Below are positions 33,570 to 43,148 of a DNA stretch of 64,000 bases, one piece after another. The DNA comes from Paenibacillus sp. KS-LC4. GTDB taxonomy: Bacteria; Bacillota; Bacilli; Paenibacillales; Paenibacillaceae. A program made the position numbers and the translations under genes. The stretch's first letter is position 1. The number at the start of each line of letters is the position of its first letter. The notes beneath the pieces were generated by a model. That model did no database searches. It saw nothing but the letters and a program-made list of their open reading frames with translations, and was not told where the DNA came from. The stretch is taken from assembly GCF_036894955.1 (NCBI RefSeq), contig NZ_CP145905.1, forward strand, positions 999,501 through 1,063,500. The letters run 5' to 3'.

Positions 33570-34249
33570 AAGGAAGAAGGTGCTCTGGAGAAGTTCTGGA
33601 GACAAACCGTCGAGCAGACAAAGCAGGGCTTAGCAGACGGATGGAAGCAAATTCAAGCAGAAGGCAAAGAGGTATTAGACGGGTTCCAGGAAAAAACAGC
33701 TCAGTTGGAGAAGCTGCTAAGTGAAGGATTAACAAGCGGTAAGCAAATGATAATAGAAGGCTATAATCAAGCTGATGCTTGGTTAAATGACATGTATGCC
33801 GATTTGGGACCGGCACTGAATCAGGGCAAGCAGGGTTTTTATAATTTCAGCGGGGGATTTATAGCGGCGGTGGATGATGCCATGTTTTTTGGTCTAGCGC
33901 AGCATGTAGTAGAGAGCAATAATGAAGGAAGCGGGATGGCTAAGGATACGGTAGGCTATCAGCTCGGGAAAGTAACGGGCGATACCGTGATGTTAGTGGG
34001 CGGCCTCATCGCGATGGCAGGAGGTATTGGTGGCGAAATAGGGGGAACGGCTCTGTATGCAACAGGAGTAGGTGCTTTGGCTGTAGCTCCCATCCAAGTA
34101 GCAAGCTGGGGGCTCTTGATAGGCGGAGGCACGGTAGTCGTTCGAATCGGAAAAAACATCCCCGGTGACGTCAGCGATTTGTTCTCTAATATATGGAAGT
34201 CGGATAGCGGCCCGAAAAGCAAAGGGGATATTGATGTTCCTAAGGTTGA
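33570..34249 (+). repeat. 680-bp direct repeat, copy 2 (orphan cassette)
   Basis: Second copy of 31627-32306 with only scattered substitutions. No N-terminal WXG trunk precedes it; the apparent ATG at 33495 lies inside the terminator of the upstream unit. Confidence 0.85.
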
Positions 34250-34615
34250 GGGGCCCCATGTGAAATCAGAGGGGTTAGGTAACTTTAATTTGAGTAGTGG
34301 TAACATTAAGTATTTTTGGAATGGTCATACTTTTGAATCTTTCAGCAAGCAAATCACATATATGCTGAAAGTTAAATCAAGAGAGGCTGTTAAGAAACAA
34401 TTATTAGATGTAAGCTTTTTAATAAAAATTTAACTAAAGATCAAATTGTTTCTTCAGTTGAAAAAGCGGCAAATGAAGCAATAAGTAAAGGAATAACTCA
34501 TGGACAATATTCAACAAAAATAGACGGAGAATTAATAACGGTTGCATTTGACAATGGCATTTTTCAAACTGCGTGGGGCTCTCATAAGTATAAGTTATCA
34601 GACTTCCGATACTAG
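33570..34615 (+). pseudogene. Orphan toxin cassette, second C-terminus, frameshifted
   Basis: The pre-toxin repeat is joined to a different toxin tip. In the first frame it reads VKSEGLGNFNLSSGNIKYFW and then stops at 34433 after KKQLLDVSFLIKI. From a T run at 34409-34413, moving to the next frame gives a long continuation (FNKNLTKDQIVSSVEKAA, then DGELITVAFDNGIFQTAWG, ending SDFRY) with its stop at 34613-34615. One lost T would explain the break. There is no N-terminal trunk or ribosome binding site. It is therefore a silent module, possibly a reserve toxin tip. The tip's fold is not recognised; the DGELITVAFDNG strand pair weakly recalls small RNase-like folds. Confidence 0.72.
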
Positions 34616-34626
34616 GAGGAATAATA

Positions 34627-35009
34627 ATGTTTAGAGTACAATTTAGAATTGTTGAAGATGACATACAAATATTATCGAAAATAAATAGTGAACAATTTGA
34701 TGAAACATATGGAGATATAACTGGTCAAATTGAATTGACTTTAGGAAAGATGAAGATATATTAACAGTCGGCTTAATAAATAATCCAGGTGTATTAGGTA
34801 TACATCGATTTATTTCAGAAGAACCATTCTCGATCATTGAAACTAGAGAGTGGAGCAATGTGGTAATAAGTTACGAAGAATTCCAAATGAGAATACATGA
34901 TAGCACAACGGAATTATTCCAACAAATAGAAGAGTTAAATGTTGGCTTGCTCAATACATTAACATTAACTAGAATAAGAAAATTTCTTGAAAGCTTTGGA
35001 CAAGAATGA
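34627..35009 (+). pseudogene. Immunity gene of the orphan cassette, frameshifted
   Basis: ATG at 34627 with AGGAGGA immediately upstream. The frame opens MFRVQFRIVEDDIQILSKIN and stops after 41 codons at GQIELTLGKMKIY. In the next frame the reading continues from DEDILTVGLINNPGVLG to a stop at 35007-35009. Adding one A near 34751 (GGAAAG) restores a single frame of 127 residues. The whole feature is 383 bp, one base short of 128 codons. This matches loss of one base in an A run. It follows the toxin cassette at 12 bp, the expected place for its immunity protein. Confidence 0.72.
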
Positions 35010-35073
35010 CGGTATAGGCTCATTTTTTTGTATTGGTCCATATCATTAGAACCCAAAAGGAGATTACATAACA

Positions 35074-36366
35074 ATGAATAAATACAAATTAAACATAACA
35101 GCAGGACTGCTAGCAGTAGGGGTGCTTGTATCAAGTGGAGGCGTCCAAGCTAAAGCACAAGCAAGTAGTGAATCAAGCCAGGTAGGTTTAAGACAAACGT
35201 ATGCAAGTACGTCTGTCACTCCTGCTTTTACAGATATAAAGGGACATTGGGCAGAAGCGACGATTAAGCAGGCGGTAGCAGATGGCTACTTAAAAGGGTA
35301 TGCAAATGGAAAGTTCAAGCCTAACGGGCTGATTACAAGAGCAGAACTAGCTAGCGTATTGGTTCGCATAACGAACAATAAAAATGACGGCGGGAAGGTT
35401 AATTTTACGGATGTGCCAAGCAGCTACTGGGCAGCAAGTGCGATTAATAGTGCAGTTGGAGCGGGTTTTATTAAGGCCGGCGATGCAACGGGCGGGAAAT
35501 TTAATCCGAACCAAGCGATGACTAGATATGATATGGCGAAGTGGTTCACGCAAGGTCTAGTTCGCAGTGAGGAAAGCTTTGCAACGGCACTAAAGGAAGT
35601 GGAAGGAACGCTTTTGCCATTTACGGAAACGTATAAAGTTGGGATTAGCAAGACTCAAGTGCCTTACATAGCGATAGCACGCGGGACGGGTCTGATGAAA
35701 GGAAAACCGGATGATAGCTTTGGGCTAAATGATACGACCACACGTGCAGAAGTCGCTGTAATGATCTATCGTTATTTAAAAATAGAGGGAAGCAAGGCCG
35801 AGAGTTATAAAGGTTTAAATGAATTAAGAGAAGTCGGCGTGTACGGGACGAACGCGGTTAGTTTGGGTAAAGCGACAGGCGGGATATCGCTAAGTAAGAA
35901 GCCAGCTACCATCTATGATGTAATGGGGAAAGATTTGGCCTTGAAATATAACAGAGGCACGATGGTTATGAACCGTTTTATCGTTGTAGATAACTTGCAA
36001 CCGCTAGGCAGTGAGGATCGGAGTATTTTTGCAGATATGTTTACGCGTGTTCAAGGAACCTCATTCAGTATTTACACCGAGGTTACGGTAACGGCAAAAG
36101 TAGAGTTTGCTGATCCTACCTCCTATTCGAATTCATTTGACTGGATAGCAGGCTCCCGAATTCATAGTAAGGAGGATTTGTTTGATGTGTATGGCTATAC
36201 AACAGTGCCAAATCGATTCGGACCTTTACAGAAGCATCAAACGTTTGCAGATTTTTTACCAATAGGTGAGCCTGTGAGATTTTGGCAAAAATCGAGATAT
36301 CCCGACGCAGCTATTGATATTAAGGCGGCAGACGGAACATGGGGCATTGTGGAATTGCACAGGTAG
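35074..36366 (+). CDS. S-layer homology (SLH) domain surface protein
   Basis: A 430-residue secreted protein: a signal peptide (~residues 1-30, cleaved near VQAKA), then three SLH domains (about 49-100, 112-165, 178-240) with AFTDIKGHWAEATIKQAV, NFTDVPSSYWAASAINSAV and the final TTRAEVAVMIYRYLK. A C-terminal region of ~190 residues of unknown function (DLALKYNRGTMVMNRFIVVDN) follows. SLH domains attach proteins to pyruvylated wall polymer. ATG at 35074 has AAAGGAG upstream. It is 7 bp from the DUF5704 gene, so both are made together. Confidence 0.9.
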   Translation: MNKYKLNITAGLLAVGVLVSSGGVQAKAQASSESSQVGLRQTYASTSVTPAFTDIKGHWAEATIKQAVADGYLKGYANGKFKPNGLITRAELASVLVRITNNKNDGGKVNFTDVPSSYWAASAINSAVGAGFIKAGDATGGKFNPNQAMTRYDMAKWFTQGLVRSEESFATALKEVEGTLLPFTETYKVGISKTQVPYIAIARGTGLMKGKPDDSFGLNDTTTRAEVAVMIYRYLKIEGSKAESYKGLNELREVGVYGTNAVSLGKATGGISLSKKPATIYDVMGKDLALKYNRGTMVMNRFIVVDNLQPLGSEDRSIFADMFTRVQGTSFSIYTEVTVTAKVEFADPTSYSNSFDWIAGSRIHSKEDLFDVYGYTTVPNRFGPLQKHQTFADFLPIGEPVRFWQKSRYPDAAIDIKAADGTWGIVELHR

Positions 36367-36373
36367 GTGAAGA

Positions 36374-39300
36374 ATGAAAACGATAGTTTTAAAAAAAGGC
36401 TTACAGGCTTTAGGCGTAATAAGTCTCCTTGTCACCATGGGGTGGCTTCTGAAGGAGTGGGGTGCCGCTGCTGCAGGAGCCCAAATTACTGCTAGCCCAG
36501 CAGTTCCAACAGCAGCACCTCCTACGGTAAGCCCGGCTGGTCCTGCTCGAAAACAAACGAAGACCTACCCTGTCATCAATATTCAAGACGTCCATCCTAA
36601 AGTGATATGGTATCAACTAGATAATGGATTTTTTAGGGCAGGATCTATAGAGGCGGGCAATGCTGGTTATGATACCTATGTGGATGCTAGAAATATTGGG
36701 ACAATCAATAACCCTTATCCTGCTATTACCAGCCGTACAGGTGTAACGGATATGGAGCCTTATGCTCCTACTATCTTTAAGGATGCTAATAATGTACAGC
36801 ATGCAAAAGATGAATTAGTGGAATGGTATATTTCTACGAATACAAGTGAGCATAGCTTTGTAGATGATGAAATTGATGACGCCTATGAAGGAGAAATGAT
36901 TGCTCCTAATGGAGACCTGAGCAAGAAGCTAGTATTTAAAGTCAAAACGGGAGGTCCTAATTATACGAGACAGATTCCTTTTTCGGTAACCACGCCAGGC
37001 ACACCAACTAAATATACCGTCGAATACGAATTTAGAGCAAAAATAACATGGCGAGGCAAGGACAGGCAAACGAAAGAAATACGAATCGTAGGGGATGAAA
37101 TCACCCAAGTCGGTGAAAGTACCTTGCTGCGAGGAGAAGTGCTGACGCAAGGCTTCGAGGGTTCAGATACATGGTATGCCGTTAATCCCCCTGCGGCGGT
37201 GTGGAGTTCAGATCGTTCCGCTGTTGTCAGTGTAACACCGAGCGGAACGATCGAAGCGCATCGGGAGGGCACAGCCAAAATAACCGTACGCTGGCAAAAG
37301 GATGGATATGATCTCATTGCCAGTCGCGTCGTTAGAGTGGGCTGTGCTGGAGGTAGCTGCGAGGCCTCCGATATGTGCGTTCCGCAGCCAGGCCTAAGCC
37401 GTAGCCAAACCTCCATTACGCCGGATGCCCGAGGCGAGATTCGGGCAGATGCGCGAGGAGCAGAGCAGTTCGACGTGAGCAAGGGAATTCCGAGCAGTGA
37501 CGCGCTGTATGCGAATGTATTCGGCAAAGCCTATCTCTTTGACTATACATTTGATCAAGAAATAGGTACGTGTACGTTTAAAATTCCGGTGTCCAAAACG
37601 TACACGTTAAAGTGGGAAACCGAGGAATCGGATGGTGAGGATGCGGATGGCAACCCGAGAACGAGAACGGTTCGCCATCAGGAAACCGAAACAGTGACGA
37701 ATATATATGACGTGGAACGACCGTTTGCCTACTGGGAAATCACGACGTTCGATGCGTGGGGACTGAAGCAAGCAACGCTGAATCAATATGCACTGCCTTA
37801 TGGAGCGATTACGCTGCTGCCAAACGGCTATACCGCACCTGATGTGCAAGGGGGCGTGACGGCTGAGCATATGGAGAAGCCGTCATATAGTGCGAAGGTG
37901 TTGGCGGGCGAAACGCTTGATGGCGGCAGCGAGCGTCCGAGTGTACCGTCGGAGGACTGGACCGAAGAAGCGGAAGGACAGGTTGGGCGCATCAAGGTAT
38001 GGAATGACCGACTGGATTTCGACGGCTCCGTCATTATGGATGACGTGCAGCAGGACGATGAAACGCCAGAGCCGATTGATATCGTAGAAGCCGAGGAGAT
38101 TGGGGAGGATGTACTTTACGAGAGCGGCTTGATCATACCCGGTACGCGGGCGAACAGCCGGGATGAGCCGAGTGATGGCATCCTGTCGTACGAGAGCCTG
38201 CTGAGCATCAATGGCGAGGGGGATGTTCAAACGTTCCCGATTGAAGGGCTCAATACGGTGACCGTCCACACCCCGGTGGTCAATGATTCCGAAGCACCGG
38301 ATGAAAATCGCGGCTTTGATCAGAGCGTCATCCCGAATATGGCGCGAACGGTGCTTGTGCTGGGACGGGAGTTTTCCGTCGACTTTGATGAGACGGCGCC
38401 GCATTTGAATCAGCTCGGATACGGCAACCGGGACTATGCGAGATATACGCGAAACAAACGAATTGTATTCCCGTTTGATGTGTACCACGGAAGTACCTTC
38501 TATCCCGCGCAAACGTGGATTGATTATCCTGTCGGAGCAGCGAAGCAAACGTACCGCATTCCGGTCTGGGTACCGGAAGGGAACTACGATGCGGTGACGC
38601 AGGCGTGGGCGATTAATACACCGGATGGCTCGTCGGCGTATCAGACGGATTTCAATGGTGATCTCGCGAACTATGGAGCGAGCCGCACGCTGCTCTTTAC
38701 GGTGCAAGGCCGCATTTCAGATTTCACGATCACGGACATCGGCGATCTGCGCTATGAATCGGTGTTTCGCACGGCGAAAGGCTCGAAGCAGCATTCAGGT
38801 TATGTCTATGAATCGGGTGGACGGACGAAGGATCGAGAAGAGACGAATCTAGCGAGCCAGCCTTCACGGCTATTGCCGATTCGGCCAGGCTCGCATCCAA
38901 GGGAAGCGGCTACGGTGCCGCATAATGGCTATCCCATCTCGTTCTACTTTGAAACCATCGGGAGCTATAGCGGCAAGGACGCAGGTATTCAAATCCAGCC
39001 AAGCTTCTGGTTTGTGAGCAAGCAGGGAGGAAGCGCGCAGGAGGTGGACTTGTACTACGACGTATCCGGTCCACGGAATAAGCTGATTAAAGTGGGCTCA
39101 GCGCGGGATCAGGAGCTGTACAGCCGAACGTATCAGCTGGCGGATCTGCTGCGCGGGGTGACGACGACCTCGCTGAGCCAAGCAGCGAGCTATGAATATG
39201 ATTATCTGTTATCGCCAGCGAATCGGTTTGGCGCTTCGTGGGAGAAGTTCTGGAAGCACTACATTACGCGGAAAACGGTTATTAGTGCAGGCTACAGCCT

Positions 39301-39748
39301 AGAGGAGCTGTCGTATGCGTCCCGTACACTAGTGGGGCCAAGCGGTGCACAGGTGCCGGCTAGTGTGAATGCGGTGCAAGCGCTGCGGAGCGTGCAGCGA
39401 TGGTACGGGGAGTATAGCCTGCCAATCGCACCGTATGTGCTGCCGAAGGGCACGAATATTTTAGAGGTGGCCAGGCAAAACGGCGGGGCGCTCAATGGCA
39501 GTGAGGGCGCGTTTTTGAAAAATGGCTATCTGATGGTTCATTTTGATCTAAGCGCCTACCAGCAGGAGCGCAAGGCAAATCCGGAAATTCGGTATGACGC
39601 GCCGATGGCGAATATGTGGGAAATTGAAGGGCAGCCGCTTGGCAGCGTGAGCTATAGCGGTCAGACGTACTGCTTTCAATATGGAGATATTGCAATGTTT
39701 GAATCGAGCTTCTCGGTGCGTAACGACTTCCAAGGCACGGGGAGATAG
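36374..39748 (+). CDS. DUF5704-type secreted surface protein with Ig-like (Big2) domain
   Basis: An 1124-residue protein with an N-terminal signal/anchor helix (~residues 8-32) and a Pro/Ala/Thr linker. A Big2-like beta sandwich lies near 260-330 (AVWSSDRSAVVSVTPSGTIEAHREG), followed at once by a Cys-containing stretch (VGCAGGSCEASDMC). Several large beta-rich regions follow (for example ITTFDAWGLKQATLNQYALP and YRIPVWVPEGNYD). The pattern matches large Paenibacillus proteins annotated with DUF5704. The first ~250 residues are AT-richer than the rest, so the gene may be mosaic. It follows the SLH gene by 7 bp and precedes the third effector by 24 bp. Role is unknown; cell-surface or contact function is a guess. 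Confidence 0.7.
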   Translation: MKTIVLKKGLQALGVISLLVTMGWLLKEWGAAAAGAQITASPAVPTAAPPTVSPAGPARKQTKTYPVINIQDVHPKVIWYQLDNGFFRAGSIEAGNAGYDTYVDARNIGTINNPYPAITSRTGVTDMEPYAPTIFKDANNVQHAKDELVEWYISTNTSEHSFVDDEIDDAYEGEMIAPNGDLSKKLVFKVKTGGPNYTRQIPFSVTTPGTPTKYTVEYEFRAKITWRGKDRQTKEIRIVGDEITQVGESTLLRGEVLTQGFEGSDTWYAVNPPAAVWSSDRSAVVSVTPSGTIEAHREGTAKITVRWQKDGYDLIASRVVRVGCAGGSCEASDMCVPQPGLSRSQTSITPDARGEIRADARGAEQFDVSKGIPSSDALYANVFGKAYLFDYTFDQEIGTCTFKIPVSKTYTLKWETEESDGEDADGNPRTRTVRHQETETVTNIYDVERPFAYWEITTFDAWGLKQATLNQYALPYGAITLLPNGYTAPDVQGGVTAEHMEKPSYSAKVLAGETLDGGSERPSVPSEDWTEEAEGQVGRIKVWNDRLDFDGSVIMDDVQQDDETPEPIDIVEAEEIGEDVLYESGLIIPGTRANSRDEPSDGILSYESLLSINGEGDVQTFPIEGLNTVTVHTPVVNDSEAPDENRGFDQSVIPNMARTVLVLGREFSVDFDETAPHLNQLGYGNRDYARYTRNKRIVFPFDVYHGSTFYPAQTWIDYPVGAAKQTYRIPVWVPEGNYDAVTQAWAINTPDGSSAYQTDFNGDLANYGASRTLLFTVQGRISDFTITDIGDLRYESVFRTAKGSKQHSGYVYESGGRTKDREETNLASQPSRLLPIRPGSHPREAATVPHNGYPISFYFETIGSYSGKDAGIQIQPSFWFVSKQGGSAQEVDLYYDVSGPRNKLIKVGSARDQELYSRTYQLADLLRGVTTTSLSQAASYEYDYLLSPANRFGASWEKFWKHYITRKTVISAGYSLEELSYASRTLVGPSGAQVPASVNAVQALRSVQRWYGEYSLPIAPYVLPKGTNILEVARQNGGALNGSEGAFLKNGYLMVHFDLSAYQQERKANPEIRYDAPMANMWEIEGQPLGSVSYSGQTYCFQYGDIAMFESSFSVRNDFQGTGR

Positions 39749-39772
39749 AACGGGTAAGCGAGGAGGTGTACA

Positions 39773-41200
39773 ATGGCTGGCAAGCAGGTCGTATTTAAAC
39801 CGGATGAAGTGAGGCGCCTGCAGCAGCTACTGGTGCGAATCGGAGCAGACACGGATGAGCTGCGGCGGCGTGTGACTATGATCCATCATTTGCGCTGGAA
39901 GGAGACCTGACGACACGGGTGCCGCTGCCGGACAACGCACGTTATCTCTTTATGGTGATGATGGCGCAAACGCCGGGACCAACGGGCGAACTGGCGAGGG
40001 TGCAGCTCAAGGAAATTCATGCGTTGCAGCAAACGATACGAGACGCTGCGGGCGGATTAGTAACGGATGTCCAGCAGGGGCAAGTAAAAAGCGGACTGCT
40101 GAACGTGCTGACGATTTTGCAGAGCATGCAGGCATTAAGTAAGTACGATCCCCCACCAAAGGAAGTTATCGTCGAGGAAAAGCCGGGCATGCTGGAGAAG
40201 TTTGGGCAGAATGCGATGCGAAGCCTTGAGATCTACGGGAGCGTGATAAAAAACCAAGCGTCAGTGGAATGGGCTGCGATTAAGCAAACCGGAAATAGCA
40301 TAGCTGAGATTGCAACGGATTTATACAATGCTCACGTTGATCGAGCGAACAAAAGCAACGACCCCGTCTATGATTTTTTTAACAATGCGACGATGGGCTT
40401 AATCAGTGTACCAGGTGAGTTTTGGAAGGCACATGAGAATCGAACGGCGAATCGAAATGAGTCGGTGTCTGCCTATTTTGATTATTTGAGCTTGGGTTTA
40501 ACGGGGTTGGTGCAGGGAGCATTTGCCCCTGAAGATCCGAATTCAAAGGAACATTTGTTAAATATGTTGGGTGTTCTTAGTCTCATAACTCCATTTAAGG
40601 GTAAACCAATAGCTGGAATTAAACCAAATGCATCAAAGATTTCTGAGATTTTACCAGAGGTGAAGGTTAAGACTGGTATTGGGGCAACTGGAGAAGGCAT
40701 TCCGATTGAAAAGGTACATCCAAAAGTACTTAACGACATTTATTCTGATCCTTCAGGTGCATATGGATATTTACCTAAGGAAGGGACAGCTTATTCAAAC
40801 ATTGATTTTACAGATGTTAATAAAGCCAAAAATAATCAGATAATTAGAAAAGAGTATTTAGAGCAAACGAAAAAAATAGAGGCTAAACTAGCCGATATGA
40901 AGGCTAGTGGTGCTTCAGCAGAGGAAATAGCAAAAACGGCTGTGGATATGAGAAATCAGGATAAGGTTACAGCTAGATCAGCTATGTCAGCAGAAGAAGT
41001 GGTTGAACTTGAAAAGAGAAATATTAAAAAATATGGCAATCCAATTGGTCCTGATGCAGATTGGTTGTTCCAAAACAGTAAGATGAAGATGGAAAAAATA
41101 AATCCTGATGTTTCTGATTAAAGCAGTGTGGGAAGCGGTTATTGAAGGTGCGATGAGGAAGGATGAAGTTATTAATACACTGTTAGGAATTGAACATTGA
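39773..41200 (+). pseudogene. Third type VII effector, broken by a 634-bp deletion and a C-terminal frameshift
   Basis: Begins like the intact effector (MAGKQVVFKPDEVRRLQQ, GAGGAGGTG upstream) but after ~34 codons jumps to sequence that in the intact gene lies 634 bp further on (30671 to 31305, joined at GGCGGGTGA/GGCGTGTGA microhomology). The deletion is not a multiple of 3, so the first frame stops at 39910. The remainder is open from a GTG at 39919 to 41121. Its C-terminal toxin tip differs from both others: GAYGYLPKEGTAYSNIDF, ASAEEIAKTAVDMRNQDK, NIKKYGNPIGPD. These resemble a common uncharacterised Rhs/T7 toxin tip. An extra T near 41113 seems to cut off a natural end (KAVWEAVIEGAMRKDEV ... 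GIEH) that stops at 41198-41200. Confidence 0.75.
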
Positions 41201-41283
41201 TTTTTAAATTACATTAATAGCTAACTCCGTTTAGTGATTTCAAAGCTAAAGTTATTACAGCTAAATTTAAAAGGAGTGGTTCC

Positions 41284-41724
41284 ATGAATAAGATGGTCAT
41301 TTTACGAAATTATTCGGAGTACAAAAAATACACAATTTGGAATGGAGAGAACTATGAAATTGTAGAAAAAGAAACAGTTAATAGACAAGAGCAGGGAATT
41401 TCAGGATTTACGGAAGATGAAACTATGGTGGGTGTGTTTGTGCAAGATAAGGATGCATTTTTTCTGATAAATAATAAAGAATATCAAATTTGTAAAAGTA
41501 ATTTCGAATGTTCAAATAACTATATTGATAAAAAAACGAGAGTGTTTAAGTTTATAAACCAAAGTGATGTAATTTGTAAAATTACATATGAGCCGTATAT
41601 TGATCCCGGAATGGTGATGTATGATTCTGATCCGGAGGAGTTTGATTTTCTGCTATTTTTAAGTAACAATATTTTGCAAAGCGAAGAGTCCCTTGCTAAT
41701 TTCATTACTGCAAGAAACAAATGA
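41284..41724 (+). CDS. Putative immunity protein for the third effector (possible 3' frameshift)
   Basis: A 146-residue AT-rich gene with AAAAGGAG upstream of ATG 41284, directly downstream of a toxin tip, the usual immunity position. No family recognised. The last residues (LANFITARNK) look abrupt. Removing one T near 41697-41701 gives a natural-looking continuation (LLQETNEDYFDRIDLLL, FEEKTSTY) with a stop at 41780-41782. If real, this gene too has lost its proper end. Remaining features: acidic, soluble, no signal peptide. Confidence 0.6.
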   Translation: MNKMVILRNYSEYKKYTIWNGENYEIVEKETVNRQEQGISGFTEDETMVGVFVQDKDAFFLINNKEYQICKSNFECSNNYIDKKTRVFKFINQSDVICKITYEPYIDPGMVMYDSDPEEFDFLLFLSNNILQSEESLANFITARNK

Positions 41725-42089
41725 AGATTATTTTGATCGAATTGATCTATTATTGTTTGAGGAGAAAACATCAACATACTAAGTGGTTCTTAAGTGGAGA
41801 TTTAAAATTACGACAACGTGATTTTGGAGATGGAAGAGTAGGTAGTTGGATTTCGATACAAGAATTCAATATTTGTTTTACAATGGTCATGTATGATTTT
41901 ATCGAATGGTGTCGGGAGTTGGATATAAATTTAGAGGTTGATATGAGTTGGAACAACCATAGGGGTTTTGTGATCGAGAGTAAGGATCAGGTGTTGGTGA
42001 GGTCAGAAATAAAAAGATTCATAGACATAAACAATTTAAAGCTTAGTGATGATGATGAGAAATTTTCTGAAGATGAGTGGTATTCATAA
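41721..42089 (+). CDS. Hypothetical acidic protein, second immunity-like gene
   Basis: Up to 122 residues; the reading overlaps the preceding stop by ATGA, but the first ~18 residues (MKIILIELIYYCLRR) may be out-of-frame sequence of the gene before. The convincing part starts about KWFLSGDLKLRQRDFGDGRVGSW and ends FSEDEWYS. Soluble, acidic at the C-terminus, AT-rich. No family recognised; position after a toxin suggests a second immunity or an orphan immunity gene. True start uncertain. Confidence 0.5.
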   Translation: MKIILIELIYYCLRRKHQHTKWFLSGDLKLRQRDFGDGRVGSWISIQEFNICFTMVMYDFIEWCRELDINLEVDMSWNNHRGFVIESKDQVLVRSEIKRFIDINNLKLSDDDEKFSEDEWYS

Positions 42090-42209
42090 GAAGCATTTTC
42101 CTTGAGAAGGTTATTTGATGAGGCTGCCCAGTGCCGAAAGAATCTATTTTATAACCAATGTAAATCAAATTGAACTACTATCCCACATGTGAGTTTAACT
42201 ATGAATAGT

Positions 42210-42253
42210 GACCCGCAAGAAGGACACCTTGAAAAAGGCTTCTCTTGTGGGTC
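42210..42253 (+). terminator. Terminator at the right end of the toxin region
   Basis: GACCCGCAAGAAG (42210-42222) pairs imperfectly with CTTCTCTTGTGGGTC (42239-42253), followed by TTTT. About here base composition returns to that of the flanks. Confidence 0.65.
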
Positions 42254-42300
42254 TTTTGGATTTTATATTTAATGTGATAAATGGACTTTCGCCAATCTAA

Positions 42301-42903
42301 CTATTCAAACTTTCCGTCATACTCCATAGATCTGGCTGTATTTTTGGCTGCCTGAGAGCCTAAAATGCGACCAACCATATGCAGTGACATCTCAATGCCC
42401 GCGGAAATGCCAGCCGAGGTAATGACGTCACCTTCATCTACAAACTTCACATTTTCCACGACAGTTATCTGCGGGAACTGCGTCTGCATGCGCTCAATGC
42501 TTGCCCAGTGTGTCGTCGCCCGCTTGCTATCGAGTAAGCCAATTTCTGCAAGCAGGAATGCTCCCGTACAGACGGAGGTCATCCACGTTACCTGCTCGCT
42601 CTGTTGTTTGATCCATGCAAGCAGCGCCTGATTATGAATTTCGTGCCGTGTGCCCATGCCGCCGGGAATAACGAGCACATCAAAGACAGGAGCATTGGCG
42701 AAGCTGTAATCTGGAGTTACCTTAAGGCCATTTTTAGCCGTGATGAGCGCTCCATTTTCAGAAATCGTCGATACTTGAAACGGGTGATAGGCATCCTCCT
42801 GTCCCCAGTTCAGCACTGTTACTGCAAATACCTCAAAAGGTCCGGCAAAATCAAGCACCTCCACATCATTAAACAAAAGAATGCCTACTTTGTAGTTTTC
42901 CAT
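42301..42903 (-). CDS. DJ-1/PfpI family protein (isonitrile hydratase/GATase1-like)
   Basis: A 200-residue protein of the DJ-1/PfpI superfamily. VGILLFNDVEVLDFAGPFEVF opens the fold, VLVIPGGMGTR follows, and the nucleophile elbow is SVCTGAFLLAEIGLLDSKRATTHW, with Cys near residue 112 and a His in the motif. The pattern matches stand-alone relatives of GlxA-type and isonitrile hydratase-like enzymes. GGAGGAAA lies upstream of the ATG at 42903. Cytoplasmic; activity (hydratase, protease or glyoxalase) cannot be decided. Confidence 0.86.
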   Translation of the reverse strand: MENYKVGILLFNDVEVLDFAGPFEVFAVTVLNWGQEDAYHPFQVSTISENGALITAKNGLKVTPDYSFANAPVFDVLVIPGGMGTRHEIHNQALLAWIKQQSEQVTWMTSVCTGAFLLAEIGLLDSKRATTHWASIERMQTQFPQITVVENVKFVDEGDVITSAGISAGIEMSLHMVGRILGSQAAKNTARSMEYDGKFE

Positions 42904-43106
42904 AGCTCTATTTCCTCCGTTTCCTTGTTCATAAATTAATGAAATTTACATTCGTACTGTGTTATTCTGCGGAGGCCTTGGAAACCCTCTCGACCAATAA
43001 GCAGGGCGCTGCGAAAATTTCTCCTATAAATTCACTTCACTTATAGCTGTCTGCGCGTAATCCCGAGTAGATTCCTGTCATATTATGATATTTTACCTGC
43101 CAAAAA

Positions 43107-43141
43107 CGAACTTTAATAAAAGCTACTCTTTTTAACGTTCG
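43107..43141. promoter_or_regulatory. Candidate PurR operator (inverted PurBox pair)
   Basis: CAAAAACGAACTTTA (core CGAAC 43107-43111) and, inverted, TTAACGTTCGTATTTTG (core GTTCG 43137-43141). Bacillus PurR binds two inverted A/T-rich CCGAAC boxes about 16-17 bp apart; cores here are 25 bp apart versus about 22-23 expected, and each box lacks one C. Location just upstream of the pur promoter supports the call. Confidence 0.5.
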
Positions 43142-43148
43142 TATTTTG

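Noticed and set aside
33570..41785. Explaining all frameshifts as sequencing errors
   Set aside because: Possible for single cases because they are at short homopolymers, but the housekeeping genes in the window show none, and the 634-bp deletion cannot be a base-call error. Kept as real decay with a read check advised.
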